Source: Microbacterium oryzae | GTDB taxonomy: Bacteria > Actinomycetota > Actinomycetes > Actinomycetales > Microbacteriaceae | DNA length: 64,000 bases | Direction of reading: 5' to 3' | Assembly: GCF_030406385.1 (NCBI RefSeq) | Contig: NZ_JAUEPM010000002.1 | Location: 62,001-126,000 of the forward strand | Shown here: in pieces, positions 34,898 to 43,833 of the stretch | Layout of the letters: each line of letters begins with the position of its first letter | Position numbering within the stretch: position 1 is the stretch's first letter | The notes under the pieces: generated by a model | Told to the model about the DNA's origin: nothing | Seen by the model: the letters and a program-made list of their open reading frames with translations, nothing else | Database searches by the model: none | Program-made: the position numbers and the translations under genes

Positions 34898-36021
34898 GCG
34901 CGTCGCACGACGTCGTCGTCGTGGGCGCGGGGCCGGTCGGCATGCTGCTGGGGTGCCTTCTCGCGCAGCAGGGTGCGGACGTGGCGGTGCTGGAGCGCTC
35001 GCTCGCGCCGTCGGCGAGCTCGCGTGCGGTCGGCATCCACCCGCCCGGGTTCGCCGCGCTCGCCGCGGCGGGCATCGGCGACGACATCGAGCACGCGGCG
35101 CTGCGCATCCATGAAGGCGTCGCGCTCTGCCGCGGGCGTCGGATCGGGACCCTGTCCTTCGCGGACCCCGTGCGGATGCTCCCGCAGGACCGCACGGAGG
35201 CGCTCCTCGAACGGCGCCTGAGCCGGGTCGCTTCCCGCGCCCTGCGCCGCGGGATCGAGGTCCGGGGCCTGCAGACGACGGCCGCCGGGGTGGAGCTCGA
35301 GACGTCGGAGGGCTCCGTCGCCGCACGCCTGCTGGTCGGGGCGGATGGCACGCGCAGCTTCGTCCGCGAGCGCGCGGGGATCCGGTGGGAGCGCCGCGAT
35401 CCCGACGTCCGGTTCGTCATGGCCGACGCCGACGATTCCGGCGAGCATCGCGGCCGCGCGCTGCTGCACCTCGAACCTGACGGGGTCGTGGAGTCGTTCC
35501 CGCTTCCGGGAGGCCGGCGCCGCTGGGTCGTCCGCACCGACGCGCACCGCGCCGATGGCGCGGCGCGCGTGCGCGCGTGGTCTCGCGCCGCCTTCGCCGC
35601 CGTCGTCGAGGAGCGGGTGGGTGCGGTCCTCGACACCGCCACCATGAGCGAGCCCAGCCCCTTCGCCGCCCGTCAGCAGCTTGCCGCCACGTTCGCGCGC
35701 GGGCGGGTCGCGCTCGCGGGCGATGCCGCGCACGAGGTGAGCCCGATCGGCGGGCAGGGGATGAACCTCGGATGGCTGGACGCACGCGCCCTCGCCGACC
35801 GCCTCCTGTCTGGTTCGAGCGGAGGTGACGCGTGGGGGGCCTACGCGTGCGCGCGCCGTGCTGCGGCGGAAGGGGCGATGCGCCGCGCGCGTTTCAACAT
35901 GGCGATGGGCGCCCCGCGCGAGGACGCTGCGCTCACCGCGCGCAACGCCGCCATCCGCGCCCTGGCCCTTCCGCCCTTCCGGAAGGTGCTCGCCGGGACC
36001 TTCACCATGCGCGGGCTGTGA
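34894..36021 (+). CDS. FAD-dependent aromatic monooxygenase
   Basis: 375-residue group A flavin hydroxylase: N-terminal VVVGAGPVGMLLGCLLAQQGADVAVLE dinucleotide fold (cited in part), the LVGADGTRSFVRERAG signature and ALAGDAAHEVSPIGGQGMNLG FAD-ribityl motif, here cited in fragments. Expected to hydroxylate the resorcinol ring to a hydroxyquinone in the pathway begun by the type III PKS. Last gene of the operon. Confidence 0.9.
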   Translation: MSASHDVVVVGAGPVGMLLGCLLAQQGADVAVLERSLAPSASSRAVGIHPPGFAALAAAGIGDDIEHAALRIHEGVALCRGRRIGTLSFADPVRMLPQDRTEALLERRLSRVASRALRRGIEVRGLQTTAAGVELETSEGSVAARLLVGADGTRSFVRERAGIRWERRDPDVRFVMADADDSGEHRGRALLHLEPDGVVESFPLPGGRRRWVVRTDAHRADGAARVRAWSRAAFAAVVEERVGAVLDTATMSEPSPFAARQQLAATFARGRVALAGDAAHEVSPIGGQGMNLGWLDARALADRLLSGSSGGDAWGAYACARRAAAEGAMRRARFNMAMGAPREDAALTARNAAIRALALPPFRKVLAGTFTMRGL

Positions 36022-36069
36022 CGGACGTGGCTGATGTCAAGCCCTTTCCTCCGAGTTCCGTCACGCGCT

Positions 36070-36088
36070 TCTCTGGACATGCCAGAGA
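36070..36088. promoter_or_regulatory. Inverted repeat upstream of the DUF4383 gene
   Basis: TCTCTGG-acatg-CCAGAGA, 7-bp perfect arms about 27 bases before the ATG: a possible operator or leader hairpin. No regulator can be assigned. Confidence 0.4.
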
Positions 36089-36114
36089 GTCCGCACGCAG
36101 CAGAGGAGAGGGTA

Positions 36115-36570
36115 ATGAGCCACAGAACCACCGATCGGGTCGGCTACGCCGAGACCCCGGTCCAGAAGGCCGCGCTGATCCTGGGAGTCGTCTTCCTCCT
36201 GGTGGGCATCGCGGGCTTCATCCCGGGGATCACCTCGGGCGTCGACCAGCTCGAGTTCGCATCGCACACGTCCGAGGCGATGCTCCTCGGCATCTTCCAG
36301 GTGTCGATCCTGCACAACCTCGTGCACGCCCTGTACGGCGTCGCCGGTCTCGCGATGGCGCGCACCGCCTCGGCGGCGCGCAGCTACCTCATCGTGGGCG
36401 GCATCGTGTACGCCGTGCTGTTCATCTACGGTCTGTTCGTTCCGCACGACAGCGCCGCGAACTTCGTTCCGCTGAACAGCGCCGACAACTGGCTGCACCT
36501 GGTGCTGGCCGTGGCGATGATCGCGCTCGGGTTCCTCCTCGGACGGGACACGGTGCGTCGTCGCGCCTGA
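36115..36570 (+). CDS. DUF4383 membrane protein
   Basis: 151 residues with four membrane helices (about 18-37, 58-80, 92-108, 124-142). The HNLVHALYGVAGLAMAR segment and the C-terminal DNWLHLVLAVAMIALG (conserved histidines in helices) are typical of the actinobacterial DUF4383 family; function unknown, possibly stress-related. GAGGAGAGGG lies 5-14 bases before the ATG at 36115, which decides the start over an earlier in-frame ATG. Confidence 0.9.
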   Translation: MSHRTTDRVGYAETPVQKAALILGVVFLLVGIAGFIPGITSGVDQLEFASHTSEAMLLGIFQVSILHNLVHALYGVAGLAMARTASAARSYLIVGGIVYAVLFIYGLFVPHDSAANFVPLNSADNWLHLVLAVAMIALGFLLGRDTVRRRA

Positions 36571-36582
36571 TTCCGCTCCACC

Positions 36583-36614
36583 GAGCCGCCGTCCGCACAC
36601 GCGGGCGGCGGTTC
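36583..36614 (+). terminator. Imperfect GC-rich hairpin after the DUF4383 gene
   Basis: Inverted repeat GAGCCGCCG-TCCGC...GCGGG-CGGCGGTTC around ACAC, 13 bp beyond the stop codon. It probably ends the gene. Confidence 0.6.
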
Positions 36615-36717
36615 GCTGTGCCGGGGAGGGTGCCGCGGAGCGCCACCGGGTCAGGAGCGGCACGGTCAGGAGCGCTGCCGTCGCTTCGCTAGGCTGGCCA
36701 GGACGAGGAGGGTTCCG

Positions 36718-38178
36718 ATGGACTGGGTGGTGAGCTCCGCCTTCTGGCTCGGCGCCTACACGGTCGTCGACATCATCGTGCGCATCCTCGCACTCGTCGT
36801 CGTCCCGGCGAACCGCAAGCCCACCTCGGCGATGGCTTGGCTGCTCGCGATCTTCCTCGTGCCGATCCCGGGCATGATCCTCTTCCTCCTCATCGGCAAC
36901 CCGCGTCTGCCGCGGGAGCGCCGGGAGATGCAGACCGAGATCAACGGCGTCCTCCGCGAGGCCAATGAGCACCTGGAGCGCGGCACACCGCGTCCGAACG
37001 AGCCGGGCTGGTTCAGCGCGATCGTGCGCATGAACCGCGAGCTGGGCGCGCTGCCGCTCTCGGGCGACAACGGCGCACGTCTCGTGACGGGATACCAGGA
37101 GAGCCTCGACGAGATGGCCGAGGCCATCCGCTCGGCCCGTCGTTACGTGCACGTCGAGTTCTACATCCTGAAGTCCGACCGGTCGACCGAGAGCTTCTTC
37201 CGTGCACTGGAGGAGGCGTGCGCGCGGGGTGTCGCCGTCCGCGTGCTCATGGACCACTGGGCGAACCTGTCCAAGCCGCTGCACCGGAAGACGCGCGACC
37301 GCCTCAAGCGCATGGGGGCGGACTGGCACTACCTGCTGCCCTTGCGCCCGTTGCGGCGCCGGTGGCAGCGGCCGGACCTCCGCAATCACCGCAAGCTCCT
37401 GATCGTCGACGGCGAGGTCGCCTACATGGGCTCGCAGAACATCACCGACGCGAGCTACAACGTGCGCTCGAACATCAAGCGCGGGCTGCAGTGGGTGGAC
37501 CTGATGGTCCGGCTCGACGGCCCGGTGGTCTCCAGTGTCGACGCGGTCTTCCTCAGCGACTACTACAGCGAGACCGGGCAGACCCCGCCCGGCGTCGACC
37601 TGCGCGACATGGCGCCGGGGACGGGCGACGTGGACTGCCAGGTCCTGCCGTCCGGCCCCGGATTCGAGGTGGAGAACAACCTGCGGCTGTTCCTCGCCCT
37701 CCTGTACGCGGCGCAGCGGAGGATCGTGATGGTCAGCCCGTACTTCGTCCCCGACGAGGCGCTCATGCTGGCCGTCAGCGCCGCGGTCTCGCGCGGGGTG
37801 CGCGTGGAGCTGTTCGTCTCGGAGATCAGCGACCAGGCGATGGTCTACCACGCGCAGCGCAGCTACTACGAGGCGCTGCTGAAGGCGGGGGTGCACATCT
37901 ACCTCTTCCAGTCGCCGTACATCCTGCACACGAAGACGGTGTCGGTCGACGACGAGGTCGCCGTGATCGGCTCGAGCAACATGGACATGCGCTCGTTCGG
38001 CCTGAACTTCGAGGTGTCGCTGCTCGTGCGCGGCGAGGAGTTCGTCCGTCAGCTGCGCGAGGTGGAGGACGACTACCGTGCGCGGAGTCGCCCGCTCCAG
38101 CTGGACGACTGGGTCGCGCGGTCGTTCGGGAGCAAGGTGCTCGACAACCTCGCCCGCCTCACGTCGGCTCTGCAGTGA
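36718..38178 (+). CDS. cls: Cardiolipin synthase
   Basis: 486-residue membrane phospholipase-D-type enzyme joining two phosphatidylglycerols to cardiolipin. Two N-terminal membrane helices (about 5-28 and 39-58) precede two HKD motifs: NHRKLLIVDGEVAYMGSQN at residues 223 on (H224, K226, D231) and LHTKTVSVDDEVAVIGSSN at 403 on (H404, K406). GAGGAGGG lies 7-14 bases before the ATG and a TAGGCT -10 box at 36690. It is convergent with a lipid-kinase gene, consistent with a phospholipid locus. Confidence 0.95.
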   Translation: MDWVVSSAFWLGAYTVVDIIVRILALVVVPANRKPTSAMAWLLAIFLVPIPGMILFLLIGNPRLPRERREMQTEINGVLREANEHLERGTPRPNEPGWFSAIVRMNRELGALPLSGDNGARLVTGYQESLDEMAEAIRSARRYVHVEFYILKSDRSTESFFRALEEACARGVAVRVLMDHWANLSKPLHRKTRDRLKRMGADWHYLLPLRPLRRRWQRPDLRNHRKLLIVDGEVAYMGSQNITDASYNVRSNIKRGLQWVDLMVRLDGPVVSSVDAVFLSDYYSETGQTPPGVDLRDMAPGTGDVDCQVLPSGPGFEVENNLRLFLALLYAAQRRIVMVSPYFVPDEALMLAVSAAVSRGVRVELFVSEISDQAMVYHAQRSYYEALLKAGVHIYLFQSPYILHTKTVSVDDEVAVIGSSNMDMRSFGLNFEVSLLVRGEEFVRQLREVEDDYRARSRPLQLDDWVARSFGSKVLDNLARLTSALQ

Positions 38179-38185
38179 GTCAGAG

Positions 38186-38207
38186 CCGCCCGGTCAGAGC
38201 CGGGCGG
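38186..38207. terminator. Hairpin between cls and the lipid kinase gene
   Basis: Perfect 8-bp stem CCGCCCGG / CCGGGCGG with a 6-base loop that contains the stop codon of the reverse-strand gene. Confidence 0.6.
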
Positions 38208-39192
38208 TCGGATGGCCGTGGGGGACGGCCATGAGGAGGGCGCCCTTCTCGATCCGGCAGTGCAGTCGGGTCGCCTGGCCGAACTCGTCGCCGTCGAGCT
38301 CCACCGGCTGGATGGACACCGGCGCGGTCTCCATCTCGATGCCCCGCAGGAACCGCACCGACGAGTCGCGGCGCCGCTCGACGACGCGGCGTCCCAGCCG
38401 CGAGCGGCGCAGCACGGAGTTGTCCCACCACACCTTTCGGAAGACGCCGAGCCATCCGAACACTCCCGATGGCTGGATGAGGGCGATGTCGAGCACCCCG
38501 TCGAAGACCGAGGCCTCCGGGATCAGCTCGATGCCCGCCGGCAGCGCCCCGCAGTTGGCGAACAGCACGCTCTGCACCTTCGCGGCGTGGAGCCTGCCGC
38601 CGTCGAGCTGGTAGACGACGCGGAAGGGCTCCGCTCCGGGAAGCGACCGGGCCGCGCCGTCGACGTAGGCGACCCATCCCACCTGCCGCTTCAGGCGCGC
38701 GTTGGTGTTGGCGATCATCGCCGCGTCGAGCCCGATGCCCGCCATGACGACGAAGGCGTGCTCCTCCACCTCGCCGGTGAGGCGACGCAGCCGCGCGACG
38801 CCGATGTCGGTGGCGACGACGTCGCCGTCGATCGCCGCGCGCACCATCTCCTCGGGATCGGCCAGTGGCAGTCGGAGGTTGCGGGCGAGGAGGTTGCCGG
38901 TGCCGCTCGGGACGACGGCGAGCCGCACCCCGGTTCCCCTCATCACCTCGGCCACCGCGCGCACGGTTCCGTCGCCGCCGGCGACGAGGACAGCGGAGAC
39001 GCCCTCGGCGAGCGCGCGCTTCGCGGCGTGCTGCCCGGGATCCTCGATCGTCGTCTCGAAGACGAGAGGCGGCAGCCATCCGCACTCGTCGGAGATGAGC
39101 GTGACGGCCGAGCGCAGCGCGTCGGCCGAGGCGACCTTCACCGGGTTGTAGACCAGGGCGGCCCGCGGCGCGGCGGCGGGGGCGGCGGACAT
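38194..39192 (-). CDS. Diacylglycerol/lipid kinase family protein (DagK domain)
   Basis: 332-residue soluble kinase of the DgkB/YegS type, likely phosphorylating diacylglycerol or a related lipid. The kinase loop VLVAGGDGTVRAVAEVMRG (with GGDGT), VPSGTGNLLARNL and the C-terminal FDGVLDIALIQP strand are diagnostic. The ATG at 39192 is preferred: TAGAGT ends 6 bases upstream, giving a leaderless transcript; a GTG at 39198 would fall inside that spacing. Divergent from serS. Confidence 0.9.
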   Translation of the reverse strand: MSAAPAAAPRAALVYNPVKVASADALRSAVTLISDECGWLPPLVFETTIEDPGQHAAKRALAEGVSAVLVAGGDGTVRAVAEVMRGTGVRLAVVPSGTGNLLARNLRLPLADPEEMVRAAIDGDVVATDIGVARLRRLTGEVEEHAFVVMAGIGLDAAMIANTNARLKRQVGWVAYVDGAARSLPGAEPFRVVYQLDGGRLHAAKVQSVLFANCGALPAGIELIPEASVFDGVLDIALIQPSGVFGWLGVFRKVWWDNSVLRRSRLGRRVVERRRDSSVRFLRGIEMETAPVSIQPVELDGDEFGQATRLHCRIEKGALLMAVPHGHPTARL

Positions 39193-39198
39193 GCTCAC

Positions 39199-39204
39199 AC
39201 TCTA
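39199..39204 (-). promoter_or_regulatory. -10 box of a leaderless promoter (lipid kinase)
   Basis: TAGAGT on the reverse strand, six bases before the ATG at 39192. Confidence 0.45.
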
Positions 39205-39251
39205 GGGCGGCGCGTCACGTCGCTTCCGGGAGCCCGCGCGGGTCGCACGCC

Positions 39252-39257
39252 TAGACT
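39252..39257 (+). promoter_or_regulatory. -10 box of a leaderless promoter (serS)
   Basis: TAGACT six bases before the serS GTG; only about 70 bp separate this start from the divergent lipid-kinase start. Confidence 0.5.
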
Positions 39258-39263
39258 CTTAGG

Positions 39264-40529
39264 GTGATCGACCCCGTACTGCTGCGTGAAGACCCCGAGC
39301 TCATCAAGCGTTCTCAGGTGGCGCGCGGCGGATCGCCCGACGCCGTCGACGCCGCGCTCGCCGCGGACGCCGCCCGCCGCACGGCGATCAGCGCGTTCGA
39401 GGACCTGCGCGCCGAGCAGAACGCGTTCGGGAAGACCGTCGCGAAGGCGCCGAAGGACGAGAAGGCCGCGCTCGTGGCGCAGGCGAAGGACCTCGCCGAC
39501 CGGGTGAAGGCCGCCCAGGCCGCCGCGAACGAGGCGGAGACCGAGTTCCGGACCGCGATCGACGCCATCCAGAACGTCGTGATCGACGGCGTGCCGGCCG
39601 GCGGCGAGGACGACTTCGTCGAGCTGCGCCGGGTGGGGGACATCCCCGCGTTCGACTTCGAGCCGCTCGACCATCTCGCGCTCGGCGAGAAGCTCGGCGC
39701 CATCGACATGGAGCGCGGGGCGAAGGTCTCCGGAGCGCGCTTCTACTTCCTCAAGGGCATCGGCGCGCGCCTGGAGCTGGCGCTCATGAACTACGCGCTG
39801 AACACGGCCCTCGAGCACGGCTTCACGCCGATGATCACCCCGACGCTCGTGCGGCCCGACATCATGGCAGGCACCGGCTTCCTCGGCGCGCACGCCGACG
39901 AGATCTACCGGCTCGAGGAGGACGACCTCTACCTCGTCGGCACGAGCGAGGTCGCCCTCGCCGGGTACCACAAGGACGAGATCGTCGATCTCTCGAGCGG
40001 GGCCATCCGCTACGCCGGCTGGTCGACCTGCTACCGGCGCGAGGCCGGCTCGCACGGCAAGGACACCCGCGGCATCATCCGCGTGCACCAGTTCAACAAG
40101 CTGGAGATGTTCGTCTACACGACCCCCGAGGACGCGGAGGCCGAGCACGAGCGCCTGCTGGCCATCGAGGAGCAGATGCTGAGCTCCCTCGGACTCGCGT
40201 ACCGTGTCATCGACGTCGCGGCCGGTGACCTCGGCTCGAGCGCTGCCCGGAAGTACGACACCGAGGCCTGGGTGCCGACGCAGGGCGCGTACCGCGAGCT
40301 CACGTCGACCTCCAACTGCACCACCTACCAGGCGCGTCGCCTGGACATCCGTCACCGCCCCGACGGCGGGAAGACCCGGCACGTGGCGACGCTCAACGGA
40401 ACGCTCGCCACCACGCGCTGGATCGTCGCCCTCCTGGAGACGCATCAGCGGGCCGATGGGTCCGTCGTCGTGCCGGAGCCCCTGCGCCCGTATCTCGGCG
40501 GACTCGACATCCTGGAGCCGATCGCATGA
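39264..40529 (+). CDS. serS: Seryl-tRNA synthetase
   Basis: 421 residues: N-terminal antiparallel coiled-coil arm (about 30-100) that grips the long variable arm of tRNA-Ser, then a class II catalytic domain with motif 2 ([21 protein letters not shown]) cited in part and motif 3 near [34 protein letters not shown] is the serine-pocket region. GTG start without a leader. Its stop overlaps the HAD gene start (ATGA). Two tRNA-Ser genes lie 1-2.5 kb downstream. Confidence 0.97.
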   Translation: MIDPVLLREDPELIKRSQVARGGSPDAVDAALAADAARRTAISAFEDLRAEQNAFGKTVAKAPKDEKAALVAQAKDLADRVKAAQAAANEAETEFRTAIDAIQNVVIDGVPAGGEDDFVELRRVGDIPAFDFEPLDHLALGEKLGAIDMERGAKVSGARFYFLKGIGARLELALMNYALNTALEHGFTPMITPTLVRPDIMAGTGFLGAHADEIYRLEEDDLYLVGTSEVALAGYHKDEIVDLSSGAIRYAGWSTCYRREAGSHGKDTRGIIRVHQFNKLEMFVYTTPEDAEAEHERLLAIEEQMLSSLGLAYRVIDVAAGDLGSSAARKYDTEAWVPTQGAYRELTSTSNCTTYQARRLDIRHRPDGGKTRHVATLNGTLATTRWIVALLETHQRADGSVVVPEPLRPYLGGLDILEPIA

Positions 40530-41374
40530 CCTACCCCGTCGACGAGTCCGCACGCCTGCTCATCGCCCTCGACATCGACGGCACCGTCGTGCTCGAGGAC
40601 GGCACCTTCAGCCCTGGCGTGCAGGAGGCGGTCGCCGAGGCCGCCGAGCGCGGCCACGTGGTGACGATCGCGACCGGGCGCAGCTGGGAGTCCGCCGCCC
40701 CCGTGATGGAGGGCCTGGGCATCCTGCCGCCGTACGTCGTGTGCGCGAATGGCGCGACGATCATGTCGCGCGACCCCGAGGACCCGACCGGGTACATCCG
40801 CCACACCACCGAGACGTTCGACGCCACCGAGGTGCTGCGGTTCATCCGCGAGCACCTCCCCGGCGCGAGCTACATGGTCGAGCTCGCCGATGGCACGCGC
40901 CTGTTCACGCAGTACATGGACGACTGGGACCTCAACCGACCGGGAGCCCGCCACGTCGAGTTCGAGGAGATGCTGGGCCTGCGCGTGACGCGCGTGGTCG
41001 TCGTCTCGCCCGAGCACGACGGCGAGGAGTTCAACGCCTTCGTCGAGCGCATGGGCCTGCAGCAGGTGACGTACTCGGTCGGCTGGTCCGCCTGGCTCGA
41101 CATCGCCCCGCAGGGCGTGAACAAGGCCACCGCCCTGGAGAAGGTGCGCGAGTGGGTCGAGGTCGACCGCGAGCGCGTGGTGGTCATGGGCGATGGGCGC
41201 AACGACATCGAGATGCTGGCCTGGGCCGGCGAGGGCGGCGGCAGCGCCGTCGTGATGGGTCAGGCGCCGGCGGAGGTGCAGCAGTACGCGACGCAGCTCA
41301 CGCTTCCCGTCGAGGGCGGGGGAGTCGCGGCCGCGCTGTCGGAGCTCGGCGTCGCGACCGCCACCATCGTCTGA
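40526..41374 (+). CDS. Cof-type HAD-superfamily phosphatase
   Basis: 282 residues with HAD motif [10 protein letters not shown], motif [10 protein letters not shown], a large cap domain of the Cof (C2) type and motifs III/IV in NKATALEKV and [12 protein letters not shown]. Probably dephosphorylates small sugar or nucleotide phosphates. Cotranslated with serS (ATGA overlap), a common actinobacterial arrangement. Confidence 0.93.
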   Translation: MTYPVDESARLLIALDIDGTVVLEDGTFSPGVQEAVAEAAERGHVVTIATGRSWESAAPVMEGLGILPPYVVCANGATIMSRDPEDPTGYIRHTTETFDATEVLRFIREHLPGASYMVELADGTRLFTQYMDDWDLNRPGARHVEFEEMLGLRVTRVVVVSPEHDGEEFNAFVERMGLQQVTYSVGWSAWLDIAPQGVNKATALEKVREWVEVDRERVVVMGDGRNDIEMLAWAGEGGGSAVVMGQAPAEVQQYATQLTLPVEGGGVAAALSELGVATATIV

Positions 41375-41440
41375 GCGCCGGCCGGACCTGACAGCGACCC
41401 TTCAGGGGACCCGCCGACAATAGCGGGACGGCCGTTCCAC

Positions 41441-41446
41441 TAGACT
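41441..41446 (+). promoter_or_regulatory. -10 box for tRNA-Ser(UGA)
   Basis: TAGACT 28 bases before the mature 5' end of the tRNA, consistent with a short precursor leader. Confidence 0.4.
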
Positions 41447-41474
41447 CGACGCCGTCCGCGCTCGCCGCGGGCAC

Positions 41475-41559
41475 GGAGGGTTGTCCGAGCGGCCGAAGGA
41501 TCCGGTCTTGAAAACCGGTGGGCAGAGATGTCCCGTGGGTTCGAATCCCACACCCTCCG
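41475..41559 (+). tRNA. tRNA-Ser (TGA)
   Basis: 85 bases with the long variable arm of class II tRNAs (GGGCAGAGATGTCCC). Acceptor GGAGGGT pairs with ACCCTCC, anticodon loop CTTGAAA gives TGA, T loop TTCGAAT. CCA is not encoded. Confidence 0.96.
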
Positions 41560-41616
41560 CGGAAGGCGGCTCGCGTCAGGGCGCGGGCGGTCACCGTCCA
41601 GCCCGAGAGGACGCGA

Positions 41617-42930
41617 GTGAGCGACAACCGGAAGCACGACACGCGGCGCACGATCGCGCGCCACGGCCGGCTGACCTCGCCGAGTCCGCTCCGGCAGCTC
41701 CTGCGCGTGCTCGGCGTGGCGGTATCCGTGCTCCTCGTCAGCGGTGTGGGCGTGGCGAGCTATGCCGCGTGGGACTTCGGCTCGACGTTCAGCGCGGACG
41801 CGGTCGTCCTCGAGGGGCAGGACGCCTCGCCGCCCGATATCGGCGCGCTCGACAACGAGGGCGTGAACATCCTCTTCGCCGGTCTCGACGCCTGCGAGGA
41901 GGAGTACAAGCAGTACTTCGGCGGCCGCTGCCCGGACGACGCCGCGTACGACCCCGATTCCCGCGACAGCGTGCTGAACGACGTGAACATGCTCGTGCAC
42001 ATCTCGCCCGAGCCGCGACGCGTGACCGTCATCAGCTTCCCCCGCGACCTCATGGTCGAGGCGCCCGAGTGCACCGACCCGCAGGGCGACGTGGCGTCGG
42101 CCCTCACCCGCAGCCAGCTGAACGAGGCCTACTACCGCGGCGACCTGGGCTGCATCGTGAAGACGATCGAGCAGCTCTCGGGGCAGACCATCGACTACGG
42201 CGCGACGGTCACCTGGGGCGGCGTCATCGAGATCACCAACGCCATCGGCGGCGTGAACGTCTGCGTGGGCGGCGAGGGCATCTACGACGAGCACACCGGT
42301 CTCGCCATCCCGCCCTCGGACAACTACACGCTCGTCGGCGTCGAGGCGCTGCAGTTCCTGCGCACGCGGCACGGCGTCGGCGACGGCAGCGATCTCGGTC
42401 GCATCAGCAACCAGCAGGTGTACATGTCGGCGCTGGCCCGCAAGCTCATGAGCGAGGAGGTGCTGACCGATCCCGCGACGCTTCTCACCCTCGCGCGGAC
42501 GACGCTGCAGAACGTCGACCCGTCGTCGAGTCTGACGAACCCGGTCACGCTCGTGCAGATCGCGATGGCGGCGAAGGACGTGCCGCTGGACGAGTTCACC
42601 TTCGTGCAGTACCCCGTGGTGAGCGACCCGTACGACGTGAACCGCGTCGCTCCCGACTACGCGTCGGCGGAGGCGCTGTGGGCCGCGCTCGAGGAGAACG
42701 TGCCGCTCGAGCTCACCGGCGACACCGGCGGCGGTGCCGTCCTCGCTGAGGGCGAGGACGGCGCCGAGACGCCCGCCCCCGAGGACACCGCGACTCCCGT
42801 CGAGACCGAGGCGCCCAGCGACCCGTCGGCGACGCCGAGCCCGACGGAGACCCCGGCGGACGGCGAGCTGGGTGCGAACGTGCACGGTTCCGACGCGAGC
42901 CAGGTCACCTGCTCGAACGGCGCCGGCTGA
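41617..42930 (+). CDS. LytR-CpsA-Psr (LCP) family glycopolymer ligase
   Basis: 437-residue membrane-anchored enzyme that attaches lipid-linked teichoic-acid-like or other polymers to peptidoglycan. One N-terminal helix (about 30-50), then the extracellular LCP domain: NILFAGLDACEEEY, SRDSVLNDVNMLVHISP, VISFPRDLMVE (conserved arginine and aspartates for pyrophosphate and Mg) and ALQFLRTRHGVGDGSDLGRISNQQ. The C-terminal tail is Glu/Pro/Thr rich and ends in QVTCSNGAG. GTG start at 41617 with GAGAGGA upstream. It probably uses polymers initiated by the sugar-transferase genes at 1-4 kb. Confidence 0.93.
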   Translation: MSDNRKHDTRRTIARHGRLTSPSPLRQLLRVLGVAVSVLLVSGVGVASYAAWDFGSTFSADAVVLEGQDASPPDIGALDNEGVNILFAGLDACEEEYKQYFGGRCPDDAAYDPDSRDSVLNDVNMLVHISPEPRRVTVISFPRDLMVEAPECTDPQGDVASALTRSQLNEAYYRGDLGCIVKTIEQLSGQTIDYGATVTWGGVIEITNAIGGVNVCVGGEGIYDEHTGLAIPPSDNYTLVGVEALQFLRTRHGVGDGSDLGRISNQQVYMSALARKLMSEEVLTDPATLLTLARTTLQNVDPSSSLTNPVTLVQIAMAAKDVPLDEFTFVQYPVVSDPYDVNRVAPDYASAEALWAALEENVPLELTGDTGGGAVLAEGEDGAETPAPEDTATPVETEAPSDPSATPSPTETPADGELGANVHGSDASQVTCSNGAG

Positions 42931-42959
42931 GCCGGTTCGCGACACCGGCTCAGAACCGT

Positions 42960-42965
42960 TAGGAT
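42960..42965 (+). promoter_or_regulatory. -10 box for tRNA-Ser(GCU)
   Basis: TAGGAT 26 bases before the tRNA 5' end. Confidence 0.35.
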
Positions 42966-42991
42966 GGTCGCTGTGCCTGTTCGCAGGCGCT

Positions 42992-43083
42992 GGAGACGTC
43001 GCATAGTCAGGCCTAGTGCACCACCCTGCTAAGGTGGAGTCCCCTTATGGGGACCGAGGGTTCAAATCCCTCCGTCTCCGCCA
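42992..43083 (+). tRNA. tRNA-Ser (GCT)
   Basis: Class II tRNA with acceptor GGAGACG/CGTCTCC, anticodon stem CCACC/GGTGG around CTGCTAA (anticodon GCT), long variable arm GTCCCCTTATGGGGAC, T loop TTCAAAT, and CCA encoded in the DNA (43081-43083). It marks the end of the conserved core; an IS30 remnant begins about 120 bp further on, so its 3' end is a plausible integration site. Confidence 0.96.
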
Positions 43084-43206
43084 CGAGAAGCCCCCGGACA
43101 GAGGCGTCGCAGGTTGTCGAATCCGTTGATTTGCGAACAGGCTGCGAACGGTTCTGAGCGTCGGCGGAGCGAGAAATTTCATCGGCGCTGGTCGTGCGAC
43201 GCCTGG

Positions 43207-43833
43207 TCACGTGCTGTCTGTCGGCGATGGTCGAATCTGACGTGTTAGCGGCGTGCACGCCGGTGGCCGTCGCAATGGGGCTATTGCTCGGAGGCTAGCA
43301 AAGCCTGAAAGAGCGCTTCGGGGGTCCGGTCGCCGCTGCCGCGTCGCCAGGGGCCCGCGGCATCGCGGAAGTAGATCCGGGCGCCGGTGTCGGCAGTGCG
43401 GTGCCTGCGGGTTATCACCGGCCGCGTGCGCGCGGAACGGCCGGTAGTAACCCGCAGGGTGCAGGCCGCGCCGCAGTTCCCAATTGATCGTGGAGGGGGC
43501 TCGCCCGAGCAGCTGCCCGATCGCGGTCGGACCGAGACCGCGGTCGGCGAGATCAGCGATCTGCACCCGCTCGGCCTTTGATAGGAACCGAGGCGAGATC
43601 ACGCGGACGGCGAGCAGCTCAAGCGTTAGCGCGAACTTGACCGTGCCATTCTTTCGACACACCGTCACGCCGTTCTTCCAGATCCGGCCCGTCGAGCGAC
43701 CGACCTCCAACTCGCGGCACGCGCTACTCAACGTCCAGCCCTGCGCGAGCATCTCCAGGAAGCGACGGCGCTTCTCCGTCATCGGCCGACGAGCCGGCCC
43801 CTTCGGAACACGACGAGACGGCATGCAAAGCAC
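43207..43833 (-). pseudogene. Truncated IS30-family transposase remnant
   Basis: The first about 135 residues match the N-terminal DNA-binding part of IS30-like transposases: KRRRFLEMLAQGWTLSSACRE helix-turn-helix, a RFLSKAERVQIADLADRG second helix pair, and APSTINWELRRGLHPAGYYRPFRAHAAG (both cited in part). After about 43,430 the frame turns into unrelated Arg/Pro-rich residues and the DDE catalytic domain is missing, so it cannot transpose. Start at GTG 43833 or ATG 43824. The 123 bp between this remnant and tRNA-Ser hold no gene. It marks the left border of the accessory region. Confidence 0.85.

Noticed and set aside
39193-39198. GTG at 39198 as start of the lipid kinase
   Set aside because: It would sit in the 6-base spacer after the TAGAGT box; the ATG at 39192 fits the leaderless rule.
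43084-43206. Direct repeats of the tRNA-Ser end as attachment site
   Set aside because: No copy of the tRNA 3' end was found elsewhere in the window; the right border may lie outside.
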